Assembly (NCBI GenBank): GCA_024349245.1
Contig: JALDNG010000004.1
Span: 8,356,001-8,420,000 of the forward strand
DNA length: 64,000 bases
Direction of reading: 5' to 3'
Source: Neodontobutis hainanensis
Lineage: Eukaryota > Chordata > Actinopteri > Gobiiformes > Odontobutidae
Below are positions 12,021-25,239 of the stretch, piece by piece. Made by a program: the position numbers and the translations under genes. Below the pieces are notes generated by a model. The model was given only the letters and a program-made list of their open reading frames with translations, had not been told where the DNA came from and did not search any database. Every line of letters starts with the position of its first letter. Position 1 is the stretch's first letter.

Positions 12021-13589
12021 GCAAATTATATGGAAAAAACTTGACTATGCATACAATCATCAAACACAAGATTGGAAATGCACGCTGTATTTGCTGTGAG
12101 CTCACAAGTCAGCTCTAAAAGGCATTAATCCTTTTTGAGCATTTGATTTCAGAAAAATAAAAAGATAGATGGGGTTTTAAAAAGCACTCACAAATCAAAT
12201 ATCTCAGGAGTAACTCACACACACAGGCAACAATATACTGTAGTTTGAAGCCACACTATTCCCTTTTAATTAGACATTAACATTTACCATGTGAAAACAT
12301 TACACCAGCTCTATAGCGTTATATAGAAATGAAATTAGCCTCGAGATGTTGAGATGGGGAGTAGATGCTGGGCATAGGATTTTTTTGTGGAAAGGAACAA
12401 AATATCTAAAAGAGAACACTTTTTTTAAGAGAACACTTTTTCTGTTTCCTTTTCTGTAAGAACTTTATTTGTTTTTCAAAGCCATTATGTTCTGAGTTGA
12501 CCCCTTCTTGCTATTTAATGAACAGTTAAAGAATATTTGGAGTGGCTAGGTTCACAATGAAAGAAAAATGAAGAGTACCATGACCCTAAACGGTTTAATA
12601 GTGAGTACTTTAGATAAATACATGGTGGGTGATTGGGTAAACCACCGGTAAGTAACCACCAATCACCAGGTAATTTGAATCCAATCAGAGCAATGCCATA
12701 CCTTTGAGAGGGACATGAATTCTGTGATTTTTTTTTGGAACTCACAAAGCCTGCAGGAATTCAGCTGCTGTGCAAAATAAATGCATCTGCTTTAATTATG
12801 AAATGAGAAAGTCCAACAATATTTTGTTCCTGTATGTCATTCAACAAAATTCTCTCTTTTTTTGTTTACAGTGGGTTTGTTGCAGTGGGATGTCATTCCA
12901 ACAGTGGGATGTTACTGGGAGATGAAGTCTAACACCACTATATGTTATTTAATAGTATAAACCTCATTTTGTAAACAAACTTGACCCAGATTTTTCTAAA
13001 ACCAAACACTCTGAAGTAGCTCAAAGACAGAGTGTCAATAAATCAAATTTTTAATTGAATCTGCCAATCAGATCACTTCCCCCCAGGTCAATCTGCCTCA
13101 TATTGGTTTTCAAGAGGTCAGGGTTTATTTAGCTGAATCCTATAATATATCCCAGCATAGTTTCCTGTCAGTTTCTGGTATATGTGTGTGCGGGCGTTCC
13201 CAGCACCACTGGCCCTGTTTTCTAAAACAGATCTGTACGAGAATCCACCAGGAAAAAAAGTACAAGCATTGATCCAGAGCACAGGAGACATCAAAAGATC
13301 CATAAGAAAAAGAGCACAAAGCGGGTTAAGAAGATGTACAGCTGAGTGTTAATATACAGCTGAATATTTGATTGCCTCACACTAAATACATTTGTACAAA
13401 ATAAAAGTAAAGAGGAAAATGACTGCCCAATCTCAAGATTGGTCATTTAATCTAAAGATGGCAAACAAATAAAGTGTTTTTTTGTTGTTGTAATGTATTA
13501 GGCTTGGGATGCAGGGAACTAAAGCATCATTTGAAAATGAGCTAAAAAAAAAGCTAAGTTCCTTGCTGTGTTACCTTCCCTGAGATATT

Positions 13590-14166
13590 ACAGGGATTTT
13601 CAAAGCAGGGTTGCACGCATCTCCTCCTTGAGTTTAAGTACCCGATTGATCCTAGGAGCTATGTTTTTCCGGAGCAAAATGCCCCTGGTAGGGTGGCCCA
13701 AGACAAACAGGTCCTAGGTGACAGGTCATACTAAGAGCAGTTCAGAAGCCCTTTATGAAGCGAGTAAAAGCAAAGACCGTGACTTAACCCGGCATGGCAT
13801 AACTGGGGCCCCACCCTGGAGCCAGGCCCAGAGTTGAGGCTCAAATGCCAGCGCCTGGGCCCTGTAGGGGGAAGCCCAGCTGGACTTAGCAGGAAGTGGA
13901 GGAGGTAGGTCAAGGGGTCGGAGAGGACATCGTCCAGCACCCAAGCTAGTTCAGAAGCAGCCTTCTGGACACCTTCACGGAAAAGTGTTCCGGACATGAC
14001 CCCGGGGACAGGAGGCCCCAGGGAAGACCTATGACACGCTGGAGGGACTATGTCTCTTGGCTGGCCTAGGAACGCCTTGGTATTCCACCGAAAGAGCTGG
14101 AGAAAGTGTCTTGGAAAATGGAAGTCTCCCACGAATCAGCGAGAAACTGATGGATGGATGGATGGG
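13590..14166 (+). mobile_element. RTE-type LINE (Expander/Rex3-like), internally deleted
   Basis: The 5' half resembles the 5' UTR of fish RTE LINEs as I remember it (GGAGCAAAATGCCCCTGGTAG, AACAGGTCCTAGGTGA, CTAAGAGCAGTTCAGAAGCC, GGGGCCCCACCCTGGAGCCA). The 3' half resembles their end (GAAGACCTATGACACGCTGG, GGGACTATGTCTCTTGGCTG, CCTAGGAACGCC, AGAGCTGGAGAAAGTG) and finishes in a TGGA microsatellite tail at 14149-14165. The entire endonuclease/reverse transcriptase coding region, roughly 3 kb in an intact element, is absent. The family is assigned from memory of the consensus. Confidence 0.7.
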
Positions 14167-17100
14167 TTGCATGTAGTGCTTAGCTAGTATACTACTCTAC
14201 TCTGCTAAGATGTTTGGCAGAGAGATGTTGGGATATTTTGCATGGTATAAACTTTGTTCAAGAAAGCCTTATTGTAAAATGTGCAGATAGAAATCTACTT
14301 TCTTTCATTTGTTTGACACATGAGAAAGAAGTTGTTATAATGGCTTGGTAATATAGAAGTATGAATACATGAACTCAGTGGTTTAGCAACTCTTTGGGTA
14401 ACAATAGAGCAGGCAGGACAATACATTAGAGAATAACAGTAATGTAATTATGCGTATAGTCCTTTAAAAAATATGGAAACATAATTTGTGTGTGAGAGTG
14501 TAAATGAAAATGGAAAATAAATGGCATCAGAAACTTGCACATTCAGAAAACAGCTCTGTGTTTCAAAACAGCATTTTAATTACCATTTATCAACCATTGC
14601 CCTGCCTCGGCCAAACAAACATGTTATCCACACACAGGCACACAGGTACAATAAGCATGTTATTTATCTTCTATTTGTGACACAGCAGCACACAAAAGGG
14701 AGAGGGTGGCCATTATGCTGGGAGATAAATAATAAAGTGAAAACCCAGATGAATAGAAGCAAGCAGGGGAAACCTTGACTTAATGTGTTTGCTTGGAGCT
14801 TTTAAACCATGAACTTCTCTGAGAGTTTTTTTTTCTCTAAAAACATTTGTAAGAAAATGCACTACAGCTGTTGTAGCACAGAGTAAGGTGTATTTTTATT
14901 AAGGCCTTCAAACATAAGACAACAGGATGTTTTCATTACGTATGAGACAAAAAAAGGTCATCTGTTCCGACACTGGCATGTTGTAGAAGCCACACAAGAG
15001 AGATCTAGTCAAAAAAAAAAAAATAGACAACAATAAAGCTACTCAGATCTTGAGGATGCTTCTGTTTTTGCAAGAACAATTCCTAAACAATCAATCTTTT
15101 TTCTACATGTTTTCCACAAAGCTTAACTGAAAACTGAAAGAAAAAGAATGTTCCTTGGAACCTTTTTTCTTTTTCTTTTCTTTGAGTTTGTAAAAGTCTG
15201 TTTTTTGCGAGTTTCATGTCCGCAAACACACTCACATTCATTAGTTGTTTTTCATTCTTTAGCTGAATCCATCTGTTGCCTGATGCAATAAGAGGTAATT
15301 GCTGCAAATTATCTCTCCCCTGCTTTCTATATTTATTTACTGCCTGGACTCTTTCGCTCCGCTCTGCTCTAAATCACACACACACAAAAGCCTGGGCACA
15401 ATGTGGGTTAAACCTGGCACATGGCGAGGGTGCTGCGGGTCAAAATGAGACGAGCGCACATATACAAGGGGATGACAGGCAGACTGGAATAGTGCATCTG
15501 CTCTTTAATTAAAATGAGAGGGGCCCACAGACACGGCCTCATTCAAAATGGGGCCCACGTGCACTTTTGACACAGACATCTTTTCAGAATGGGGCCGTGG
15601 TCCAGACATACTGGGGCAAGTGTGGGAATAAAGGAGACATAAAATACAGAACAGGAGGACTGTCAGTGCACTAATGTTGATTACTGGTTATTTTGAACAA
15701 GTATGTTACCACAGTTTGGGCATTTTATGTCCTGACAGTGTGAGTAATGACCCACTTTCACTGTATTTACAGTATATCACTATTGCACATATATGTATAA
15801 GAGGAAAGCTTGTAGAGCTTTTATTTTAATAAAAATGAATGAAAATCATTGGTGATGACATGAATGTGTTGACTCAAATAAGGTGGTATGTTTCATGTTT
15901 TTGGTAAGATTCACAAATGGTGCCTCAATCCTTTTTTCCATTACAGCAGCAAAAGTGAAGTAAAACTAGTCAGGGTTTGTGTGACATAAAAGTCTAAGCT
16001 TAAAATCTCCAGTTATTTACAAACAACAATGGCTTTTTAATAAATATTCAAGTGTTAGGTTTCAGTCTTCTTAAAAAGTTCTATGAAAAAGTGCATTTCC
16101 TTTGAGAGCAGTGCACACTGGGAAGTTGTGGTCTCAGCATTGCAAACAGTGTTAGTATAAATGCTATATGTAAGTGCTTCTCTTCATGCATTACAGCCAC
16201 CAAAGGAGGTTTATGGGTATGTTAAAAGGCAAGATACATATCATATAATCTAGCATGTAATGTATTTTAAATGAAATACACCATTTCTGCCACTAGCTCA
16301 TAAAATCCTCATTCTGAACTTGTTTTGACTCCAATGTTCACACTAGTAAAAGTGGCTATATCATGTATGCACATGGGTATTTGTGTAGTAGCATGTTGTG
16401 CTGCAAACGCACATGCCGATGTGATATGTGTGTACGACTGAATCCATAGGGTCTCTGAGAGGAGCGTCTCTCTGGAACAGAGTCAAACAGAGTGAGCGGG
16501 ACCCCATATATCTACCGAGACTAACAGGATTAAACCTGACTGAAGGAGAGGAGATAAAGGGGGGGAAGGAAAATCAAGTTTTCTTCTTTCATTCAGATGA
16601 GTGAGGGATGAGGAAAGAGAAAATTAAGTCATAAGACTCAAAAGAAGGCTGGGCGCAGGGTACCAGTGACCACTTTAACTTCTCTATATTTAAATCTGAC
16701 TTTAGGAATCCTTTGCATATGTTTTACATTTTATACTGTCTGTTATGTTTTAGTATTGTTTATAGTTGTTTGTGTTGTTCTTTTTTTAGGTTTGAATCTA
16801 TTCCTTCTAAACAGGTCATGCACATGTAGGGTCCACAGCGCGTGAGTGAGGATACTTCCGCTGAGTCAGCAGGGTATACATCCGCCTAACCCCTCCCCAG
16901 AGCAATTTAGAAACACTTTCACACTTTAATGCCCTTAAACCAACTGAGCACTCACAAGCATATATTCAGTGTTGCAGGAGGATAAGAGCAGGAGAGACAG
17001 GTCAGCAGTATGTGCTTTTACTAACTGTACAGCATCTATTATTAAATTAATATTTAACAATGTTAGCCAAGATACACAGGAGATTTGACTCAGAAGAGGC

Positions 17101-20100
17101 AAAAAGAACAGAAAGCTGTTCATGAAGCTTGTTTATAAAAATCCTGCACTAAATATTTGCACTTAACATTCAACATTAACATTATTTAGTTTTCTTTGGA
17201 GAATCCCCTGAAAGTATTTTCCTGACTTTTCAGTGAGATTATGGCTTTATGAAAGTGTTGGAATGATCATATTTACCTACCGGTGCATTTAGTGGTACTT
17301 AGAACATTACAGGTCCCAGGGGTGCAGATGGCGAAGCAGATGGTGAAAATGAAAATAAATCATCAGACAGGAGAGCATGATTTCCCAAAGCGTTGCTCAC
17401 TATTGTACAGTACATCAGGACTGTCAGTAAAAACCTGCAGAGAAGCTGGTACATGGCAGCAGCACTTCTGGCTGTCACGGGACGGGAGCTACGGGTTTAA
17501 CCATGTGAGAACAACACAACTGACACAAGTCTAGGAAAAGTCTGGTGTTGTGATAAATTATAGATGGGACATCCATGATCCCAGCTGCTTGACATCCATC
17601 CTGGTAAAAGCCCAGTTGGTTTTTGTTTAAACTGTTCCCAACTGTGTGGACACAAGAGTGAGAATGGAGTAGTAGCCGAGGTGTGACCTACTCAACCTTG
17701 TTCAGGTCCCAAGTCAACGCAAAACAAGAGGTTTGACCGTGGAGAGGAGCTGCAGCGATTTCTGCTGCATGCTTGTAACATCCTCTAATCACTTTGCTTC
17801 AAGCTGCTCAGGGATTTCAATCTGCCCCTTCCAAAAAAAAGTGGAAAAAAGTAAACTTGAAACAGGCCAACGTTTTTTCTTATCATCCTAACAGCAACAA
17901 AGTGTGCAGTTCTACTACGTTCAGATACAAGGTGCTATGAATGCATACATAGTTAGTGGGAATGCAAACACACCTTCAGCCTTGACAGCCCATCTGCTCA
18001 GGCTGATGTGTCAAACTGCAGTCCAACAGACGAGGAAAGAAAAAGGAGGAGGAAAGCAGTGAAGCCTTTAAAGAAATATACACTTAGTTCATTTCTTTGC
18101 TTCTCTTCATCATGTTCATTTCATCATCCCCCCACATCGTAATTAAGTCAACAAATAGCTCTGACTTGGTTTGTGAAAACTTTGAGCTGGGAACACAACC
18201 TGTGGTTTGGCTGTGCTCGTAAACTAAAGGTCAAATTGAGATCCAGTCGCATTAACAAACCCAGTGCTCACTTACAGGGAGCGTGTCTGATGAATATCAC
18301 ATTTCCCCACTCAGCGCCATAGACACAGGTAGCACTGGCCTCGGTCACAAGTCCCTGTGTTTACATATGAATGTATTGTCACTGTGACAACACGCACCTT
18401 ATTCCTGCCCTTCAGTTGAAGTGCTCTTGTGCAAAGTGTTAAGCCAAGACAGCAGGGGTAAGAGGCTTCACTGTGTAGGACCCTACTGCAACGTTAAATG
18501 CTTTAATAAAAGCGAGAGAGCTCAGTTGACTCTCCATGAGGTGATACTCGATAAATGCAGATAACTGAGACTAAACAGGATGTTTGTCTCATTCGAGGAA
18601 CCAGGGAGAGGAAAGATGCTATTTTAATGGCAATAAATCAGGTTCCTATCTGCGGCCAGGCTTGGAGATGAAACCCGACCACTCACTAAACTCTGCAAAG
18701 ACGTATACAAAGCAGGGTAAGAAATGATATGACAAAGTTGTGTATTAGATAACAACTTAAAGATGCTTTTTGTTTCAGCTATGAACATGTAAAGAGAAAA
18801 TACATTATGGAAGCAAAGGGAAGGATTAATGCAGACTGTAGACAGTATGGAGACAGAGAAACAGACAGGGATTATAGGTACTTTTCTTTTGCAGCCTCAT
18901 CACAAACAAATAATCCGATCGTCATGAGCCAGCCAGGCAATTAATATTCAAGGAATTAGTTTTCCTTAAAAAAATAATAAAAGGAGGGGAAGGAGATTTA
19001 GATTATTCCCCCTTTTCTGCGCGAGGATCCATTTTGTGTGCTTAGGCTATAAACAGCTTGAAATCACTTTGACAGCCTGCTCTATCTCACCGGCTACACA
19101 CGCACACGCACAGACGTACCACAGGGGATTTTAATTTCAACCTGTGAAATTGTAATTGCCTCTCCTGTAAGAGGAAAAGGATTGTGGGAAAACGCTCGTG
19201 CATTTTTTTGGCTTTATCTTTTTTGCAGATTTTTTCTCCTAAACTATTCATGTATTTTTTTTTTTTTTCTTCTTTGATCGTTACATGTATCCTTCGTTTT
19301 CGGTGTCTCACGTTTTCCCCAGAAGTGTCTTACAGTGATGAGGTGAGCTCCGTGGCTGACATTAAATTAACTGAAGCTGTCAAATGACAGAAGGAAGGGG
19401 GGGAGGGGAGCTGGAGAGGAAGAGGAAGAGCAAGAGCGAAGAGTAAGGAAGAGGGAAACAAGTGAAGAGATGAGAGAGCAAGAAGAGAGTGTGATAAAAG
19501 AGAGAATAAAGTACCACAGGGTGAAAAGCCCCCTGACACAAAAATGTGATGAAAATGCCTTAAGGGCCTTCAGGTGCCATTATTATTTTTCTTCTCTTGT
19601 TCATTTTTTTTTTTTACTTCTGACTTCTTTGCTGCGAGGCTGCCCTGTGAACGACTTCTCGCCGCTCTCCATGTGTGATTGTTGTTTTGCTGTGTGCTGC
19701 CGAGACTGTCCGCCTTGCAAACTGTCAACTGCAGCAAAAGCTACATCCAACTTCAAAACAAGTATTTCCAAAACAGCAGGGAAAGCAGGCATAAAAGGAT
19801 TGCATGTGTGAATAATTAGATGTGATATGAAGTCATTTTTAACCTGTCACAGCTGTACATCCTCACTCACGCACACAATGAGGTGAAGAGGCACTTAAAA
19901 AAAAAAAAACAGCTCACTCCTATCATGGCATTACAGCTAAAGTACTACTTCAATCTGGGTAAGCAGAATCAGGTAAGTGTGCCGTTTTTATGGGAGTATA
20001 TTTGGAATCAAACAAAAAGAATATCTGTTTGGCTGCTACAGTTTAAAATGGTTGACCGTGTACAGGTTTCCCCAAATTCAAGGCACAAAATGAATCGTCA

Positions 20101-20443
20101 AATGTCACGTACAGTCTGGACGGGACTTTTATTCATGTGCTCTTGGGCTACAGGGACAGTAATGTTGGTTCAGGCTGCAGCAGACTGTACGACATCCTCA
20201 CATATGCTGCACAGAGAAACATTTCCCTGTCTTGGATTAGTAATAGACCCCCCAGAAACTTGAACTGATACAACCTTGTCCTTGAACTGTTTCCAATGGA
20301 AAACCTGACCTCAGTTTTACATCCCAAAAAGGGACAGTTTATGGAGGTATGGGGCCCATACGTTCGCTTTGCTGGCTCTTCAGTAACCTCTCTTTTCTTT
20401 TTTTTTCTTTCTTGTTTCCCTGGACTGTGCTGAGCTGTTATAA
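14167..20443. other. Intergenic DNA, no gene recognised
   Basis: AT-rich non-coding sequence. The sub-interval 18890-19060 looks like a possible conserved element. Homopolymer T-runs occur near 19253-19270. Paired short motifs GGGGCCCAC and ATGGGGCC recur near 15522-15600. ORFs of up to 126 codons (for example 19883-20263) match no protein I recognise. Confidence 0.5.
18890..19080. promoter_or_regulatory. Possible conserved non-coding element
   Basis: A repeat-free block containing GCAATTAATATTCAAGGAATTAG, GATTTAGATTATTCCC and TTTGACAGCC with homeodomain-like and TALE-like (TGACAG) sites close together. Suggested by motif density only. Confidence 0.2.
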
Positions 20444-20560
20444 GGAGTGCAGTGGCCGGTGGTAGAGCGGTCATCTTAGAACCAAAAGATTGCTAGTTTG
20501 ATTCCCGCTCTCCCCAGCTGTAGCTACAGCTTACCACCACCAGTGTGTGACTGTGGAGTG
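20444..20560 (+). mobile_element. Truncated, diverged tRNA-derived SINE
   Basis: The tRNA-like head GGTGGTAGAGCGGTCATCTT retains the A box core, followed by a B box AGTTTGATTCC at 20496-20506 and CGCTCTCCCC as in the other copies. The body then departs (CCAGCTGTAGCTACAGC, GTGTGTGACTGTGGAGTGAA) and resembles a different fish SINE subfamily. No GTCGCTTTGGATAAAAG end is present. Confidence 0.6.
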
Positions 20561-22725
20561 AATGAACCTGTGAATATAAATCAAATCCATTATTACTTCA
20601 AAAATGAATACAAATAAATGCAAAAATTGTTCCAACCACTTGATTTTGAAGAATTTGATTGGACAAAAGACTAGTTGACTCCCTGTTAATAAGAACACAA
20701 TGGCCAGCACTTGCTAGCTCAACAAAAACCCTGAAATTGCAATAACATGGCAGCAATGCATTCAAAGAGTGTGGATAGAAATGTATAAAATAATTTAGGT
20801 GGAAAAAACATAAAATAAAAGAGAATGCAGAAGGTTAGTTCCAACGAGGAAATCTGACATGACTGACATTATACTCCTCTGCAGATGTATTTAGTGTTCA
20901 AACAAACATCTAATTGATTTTGACATTATGGTTGTATTGCTGTTACCAAAGCATTCTCCAAAACCTGTCTTTTCTAATAAGTAGCCTTTATATAACAAAA
21001 ACACCATCTTAGTCATCATATCTGCATCGTATTTTGCTTTTTTGGTTATATCAGTAAAAATGCCATAGTGAGAAACAGGTAAGAAGAATCACAAAACTCA
21101 CAGATAATAACAGTCTACTTTCACAGATCTTAGAATATGGTCATTAAACCCACTGTTATGTAAATGAGCAGTGTTTCCTTTGTGACTAAAATCACAGGAA
21201 CAACTCTCCATGGCAACAATCCAGCCCTGGGGAAACTAATGTAATATACAGTTATTTCCATGACAACTTCATTAAAAGTTTCATGGCTGCCATCTGAAGT
21301 ACTTTAATCAAACATTAGCAGGAGGAAAACAGCCGTGAGACCTTAAGGTGACTTCTCACTTTTTGTATTTGATATTTAAATAGAAGCCATGCCATTCGAG
21401 GAGAAATTCTCACATAAAACAACTAACACGGTTCATTAAACTAAAACCTGATGAATGTATGTCGATGCTGTAACAGCCTCCAGTTACTTTTTGACCCCTC
21501 TGAACACGGCTTGCACGCTTGCCAACATAAAGGGTCTCTATGAAAAGCCTCCAATTAAAATTAAAACGCCACAAAGGATTATGACCAAATAAACTATTTC
21601 AAAATAACTTACACATTTGGCTTAGATGATTTCACTTTAAAAGTAAGTAATAAACATTTACAAACTGGCAATGTAAAGCAATTAATTGCAGTCAATTTGT
21701 ACACGATCTTCCTCTAAACACTTCTTGAGCACATAACAGCAATGTCTTTCAAACTTAATGCTTCTCTAATAACAAATCATATCTTTTACCACTAAGCAAT
21801 GCGGCATGCTTCTGAGTCCCTGTGCGCTTATCGAAGAGCTTTCAAAACAATATAAGAGTTAAAATATTGACTTTGGTCCCTTGTCTCTCTGGTGAATACA
21901 AATACCCTTAACCACTCAAAGTCAAAGAAGTATAAGCCCATCAAACACACAGAAGCAGGGACACAGAGCACAAAGACGAACACACTAAAACACAACTGGC
22001 AAGCCACCAAGACCCTCAATAGAGCCAATCTCTCCCTTGCACAGCAGACTGTGAATTCCCAGCTTGCATTGCAGCCACAACAGGGTGTGTGAGTGTGTGT
22101 GGAGAAAAAACATAGCAATCACCAAATGCAGGCTCAACGGCTCCCAAACGAAATGCGTGGATGAAGCTGGCTGTGGATTCATGTGCCCACACACACAAAG
22201 GGGCACACACGCATGCGATTAGGAATGGATATGCATGCCAAGTCATTTTCCCCTGTTCCAGAAGCCGCTGAAGTACTTAGACCGCAGCCTATAGAAAGAG
22301 AAAGGCAAGATGTGGGGGAGAATAACAGAAAAGGTGGGAGGTGAAGACAGAAAGCAACAAAGCATGCTGGTCACCAAAATTGCTAAATTAATTGGTCACA
22401 CCCATGTGGGTGAGTTTGTTATGTGCAATTACGCTTGGGCCCAAATTCAGGGAAATAGAGGCCTGTGTATGACATGTTGTGTTAATATTGTAGGAGCTGA
22501 ATTTTCCATTCCACTGCCAGCTATTTAAATGATTTTTAAATCCCCTTGTAAAATATGTTTTAGTCTTTTAATAAGCTTTACATAAATAGCAATGTTAAGG
22601 AACACATCCTGTATTCTTTTTCACAATTTTACGTCAGATCTATTAAGGGTTGTTGATGACTATTGACGAGAGGAAGAAAAGAACACAATGAGAGACAGCA
22701 TTTATTGATAATTACTTAAGTTGAA
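20561..22725. other. Intergenic DNA, no gene recognised
   Basis: About 2.2 kb of AT-rich sequence. Overlapping short ORFs on both strands near 21.8-22.2 kb arise from CACA-rich sequence and have no protein signature. Confidence 0.5.
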
Positions 22726-22805
22726 TTACATTTACATTTAGTCATTTAGCAGATGCTTTTATCCAAAGCAACTTACAAGTGAGGAAAACAATGGAAGCAA
22801 TTTCA
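22726..22805 (-). mobile_element. SINE 3'-tail fragment
   Basis: Read on the minus strand it contains TTGCTTTGGATAAAAGCATC then TGCTAAATGACTAAATG, the same conserved 3' module that ends the full-length SINEs at 4.9 and 12.0 kb. The tRNA-like head is missing. A T21 tract (22873-22893) lies 70 bp away. Confidence 0.65.
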
Positions 22806-24825
22806 ACAACACAAGGTAACAAAAAGCATAAGTGTTAAAAAACGTCCGTTAAAAAACTAGCACAGTAATCAATTTTTTTTTTTTTTTTTTTTTGGGAAAA
22901 ATAATCGATAGAAAGGAAGTAGAATTCAGTGTTTGTCAGTCAGGTGTTGATGGAAAAGATGTGTTTTCAAGCCTTTTTAAAGATGGCTACAGAATCTGCT
23001 GATCTTGAATTATTGACACCTTTGTGTTTAAAGCAGTTGTACATTACTTAAAAAAAACTGCAAACACAAATGATATTAACATTGTTTTAGTTCAAAGTTA
23101 GTGACATTCATTGAAACTGTTGGTGTGTGACTGGCTTGGGGCACACACACACACACACAATTATAGGTAGATGAGTTATTTTTATTGTTCTAGTATTTGT
23201 ATCTGTTTAAAAGTTTTCTATGCCACTAAAAAATAAGAGCTGATTTTAAGCCCTTGAGCCACTGATCTTTAGATCTGTAGAAGGGTAAACATCCAAGTGT
23301 GCTTGGCTATAAACCATACTAGTTGAGTTTGTGCAGTAACCGCTTGCACCTGAACTATTATGACATTGTCTGTGTTAACATTTGGCTACATATATTGTAG
23401 TTCCTGTGGATTTAACACACTTTTGGCATAAACACAAAACTGTCAACTGTCAGTGAATGCTAAATTGGATATGAATGCTTTGATCTGGTAAAATAAATGC
23501 ACCCTCACCTTTCTATGTTTGCAGCGTTTATAAATTTAGATTGGCAGAGAGAGAAAGTAAAACACACAGCAGGGGGGGATATATTTTTATATTTACTGTA
23601 TGTTGGCATCCAAAATACAGTCAATCTTTTACTCACTGTTTTATGATTTCTCTCTCATTTGTGCTTCTGAATGTTTAGAGCGTACACTAGCATCCTCCTG
23701 AGAATTTGCAATATGCCTTTACAACAGTAGATTTCAGACAAACAGAAGCTAAAGAACACTAACATTTGCAATGGATGCAGAATAGTTCTAGATGTGCTTT
23801 GTTTTGGCAGATATGAAAGGTCACAGTCTAAGATAGTGGCTAATCAGAAGTTCTGCTGGCCAGAAGTTATTCTTAAGGTCATGTTGTTCAATAAAGTGAA
23901 GCAATTGTTGGACATATCCCTCTGGTTATGCAACATGCCTGCTCTGCTGGCATAGAGAAATGTCACAGAGGCAGGCAATATTCTTTTTTTTTTGGAAGAC
24001 AAATAAATACGTTTATACAGCATTTTACTTTGAAAGACTTTAGAGCATTCTTAAAATTGATTAAGGTTAACAAATAGTATAGCATTTAGTGAACTCTGTA
24101 AAGTCTGCACTGCACTGCAATGGAGAAATCTGAAAAAAATCTGCATAATCAATAAACAAACCAGCATTTTCCCTCTATTAAATTATAACTGGTGCCCAAC
24201 AGCATTTATTTCTGTCCATTTTAATATTAATTGCATTCCTCACAAAATCTAAAAATTTGACTAGTGTAAAGTAAAAATAAAAAAAGTGAGTGAATGATTG
24301 TATTAAAATCAGAAAGTCTCCATACGTCAATGGCCTACTTCAGTTCCAAGCAGATAGTTTCTGTGTCTGGCAATCCAAACTCTCAAAGGACTTAAATCAA
24401 ATGGGGGAAATGGATGGGAAATAGAACTAGTGGGCATAATGTTCAACCATCTTTGCATTTGTCTTGTGTCCAAAGCTGCCCCGTTTTACATCAAAAGGAC
24501 ATCATCCCGCACACATGACAAATTGACAACAGCTGCAACTAAGCAAAGAATTCAGAAACTCTTGCTTTTATTAGAAACAACTGAAGTGAATGATGCAAAG
24601 TGAATAATGATCTCCATTCTATGGTTTCTGTCTCAATATTTCATAGTAAGCGATGATCTCCCAAACAAAAAGGGTGTCACAGCATCCATATTTTACTGGA
24701 GAACAATGCAATGCAACTGACACACACTGAGAGGAAATGTGCTTACAAAGCATCAAAAGAACTGTCACACAGTATGGATAGCTGGAGAATATAGGGCACT
24801 GCTGGATGGATGTAACAAGCCTCAT
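22806..24825. other. Intergenic DNA with simple repeats
   Basis: This stretch holds a T21 tract (22873-22893) and a short (CA)n at 23141-23159. Otherwise it is AT-rich non-coding sequence with no recognised gene or transposon. Confidence 0.5.
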
Positions 24826-24827
24826 AG

Positions 24828-25115
24828 CTACACGCATCATTTGATCACATAATACAAAGCTAGTGTGTGCGTCTGTGTGCAAGACATGCACCATTTGATC
24901 AGCTAATATAAAAGCTTTGGTGCTTGTGTTTGTGCACAACTTTGCTTGACATGCCTCATTTGGTCAGACAAAAGTTGTAGCATAACAAGCGTGTATGTGT
25001 GACATGCAGCAGATATAGGTAAGAAAAAGCCATGTCTGTATCTGTGCGTTGAGAAACTGTATGACATGCATCATTTACTCGGATAATACAAAGCTGCAGT
25101 GGGGGTGTGTAGGCT
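24828..25115. repeat. Degenerate minisatellite, about five units of 52-65 bp
   Basis: Successive units start ACGCATCATTTGATCAC (24832), ATGCACCATTTGATCAG (about 24886), ATGCCTCATTTGGTCAG (about 24951), a poor copy at about 25004, and ATGCATCATTTACTCGG (about 25066). Each is followed by TAATACAAAGCT-like sequence and a GTGTGTG-rich segment ending TGAC or AGAC. Units differ by many substitutions and indels, so the array is old. The minus-strand ORFs running through it are by-products. Confidence 0.65.
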
Positions 25116-25239
25116 ACAAACAGTGGTACACCTAACAGGGATTTCTCAATGACTGAAGGATGAGTCTTGTCACAACCAAACTGCGTATAGACGCTCATGC
25201 ACATGCTAAATTAAGTATTGGTAACTACAGACACTACAT

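Noticed and set aside
13731..14132. 133-codon minus-strand ORF
   Set aside because: Antisense to the GC-rich remnant of an RTE LINE; no protein signature.
19883..20263. 126-codon plus-strand ORF
   Set aside because: Starts in a poly-lysine stretch from an A-run; no homologue recognised and no supporting context.
24828..25115. CRISPR-like array
   Set aside because: Repeats are degenerate, variable in length and without constant spacers; vertebrate minisatellite is the better explanation.
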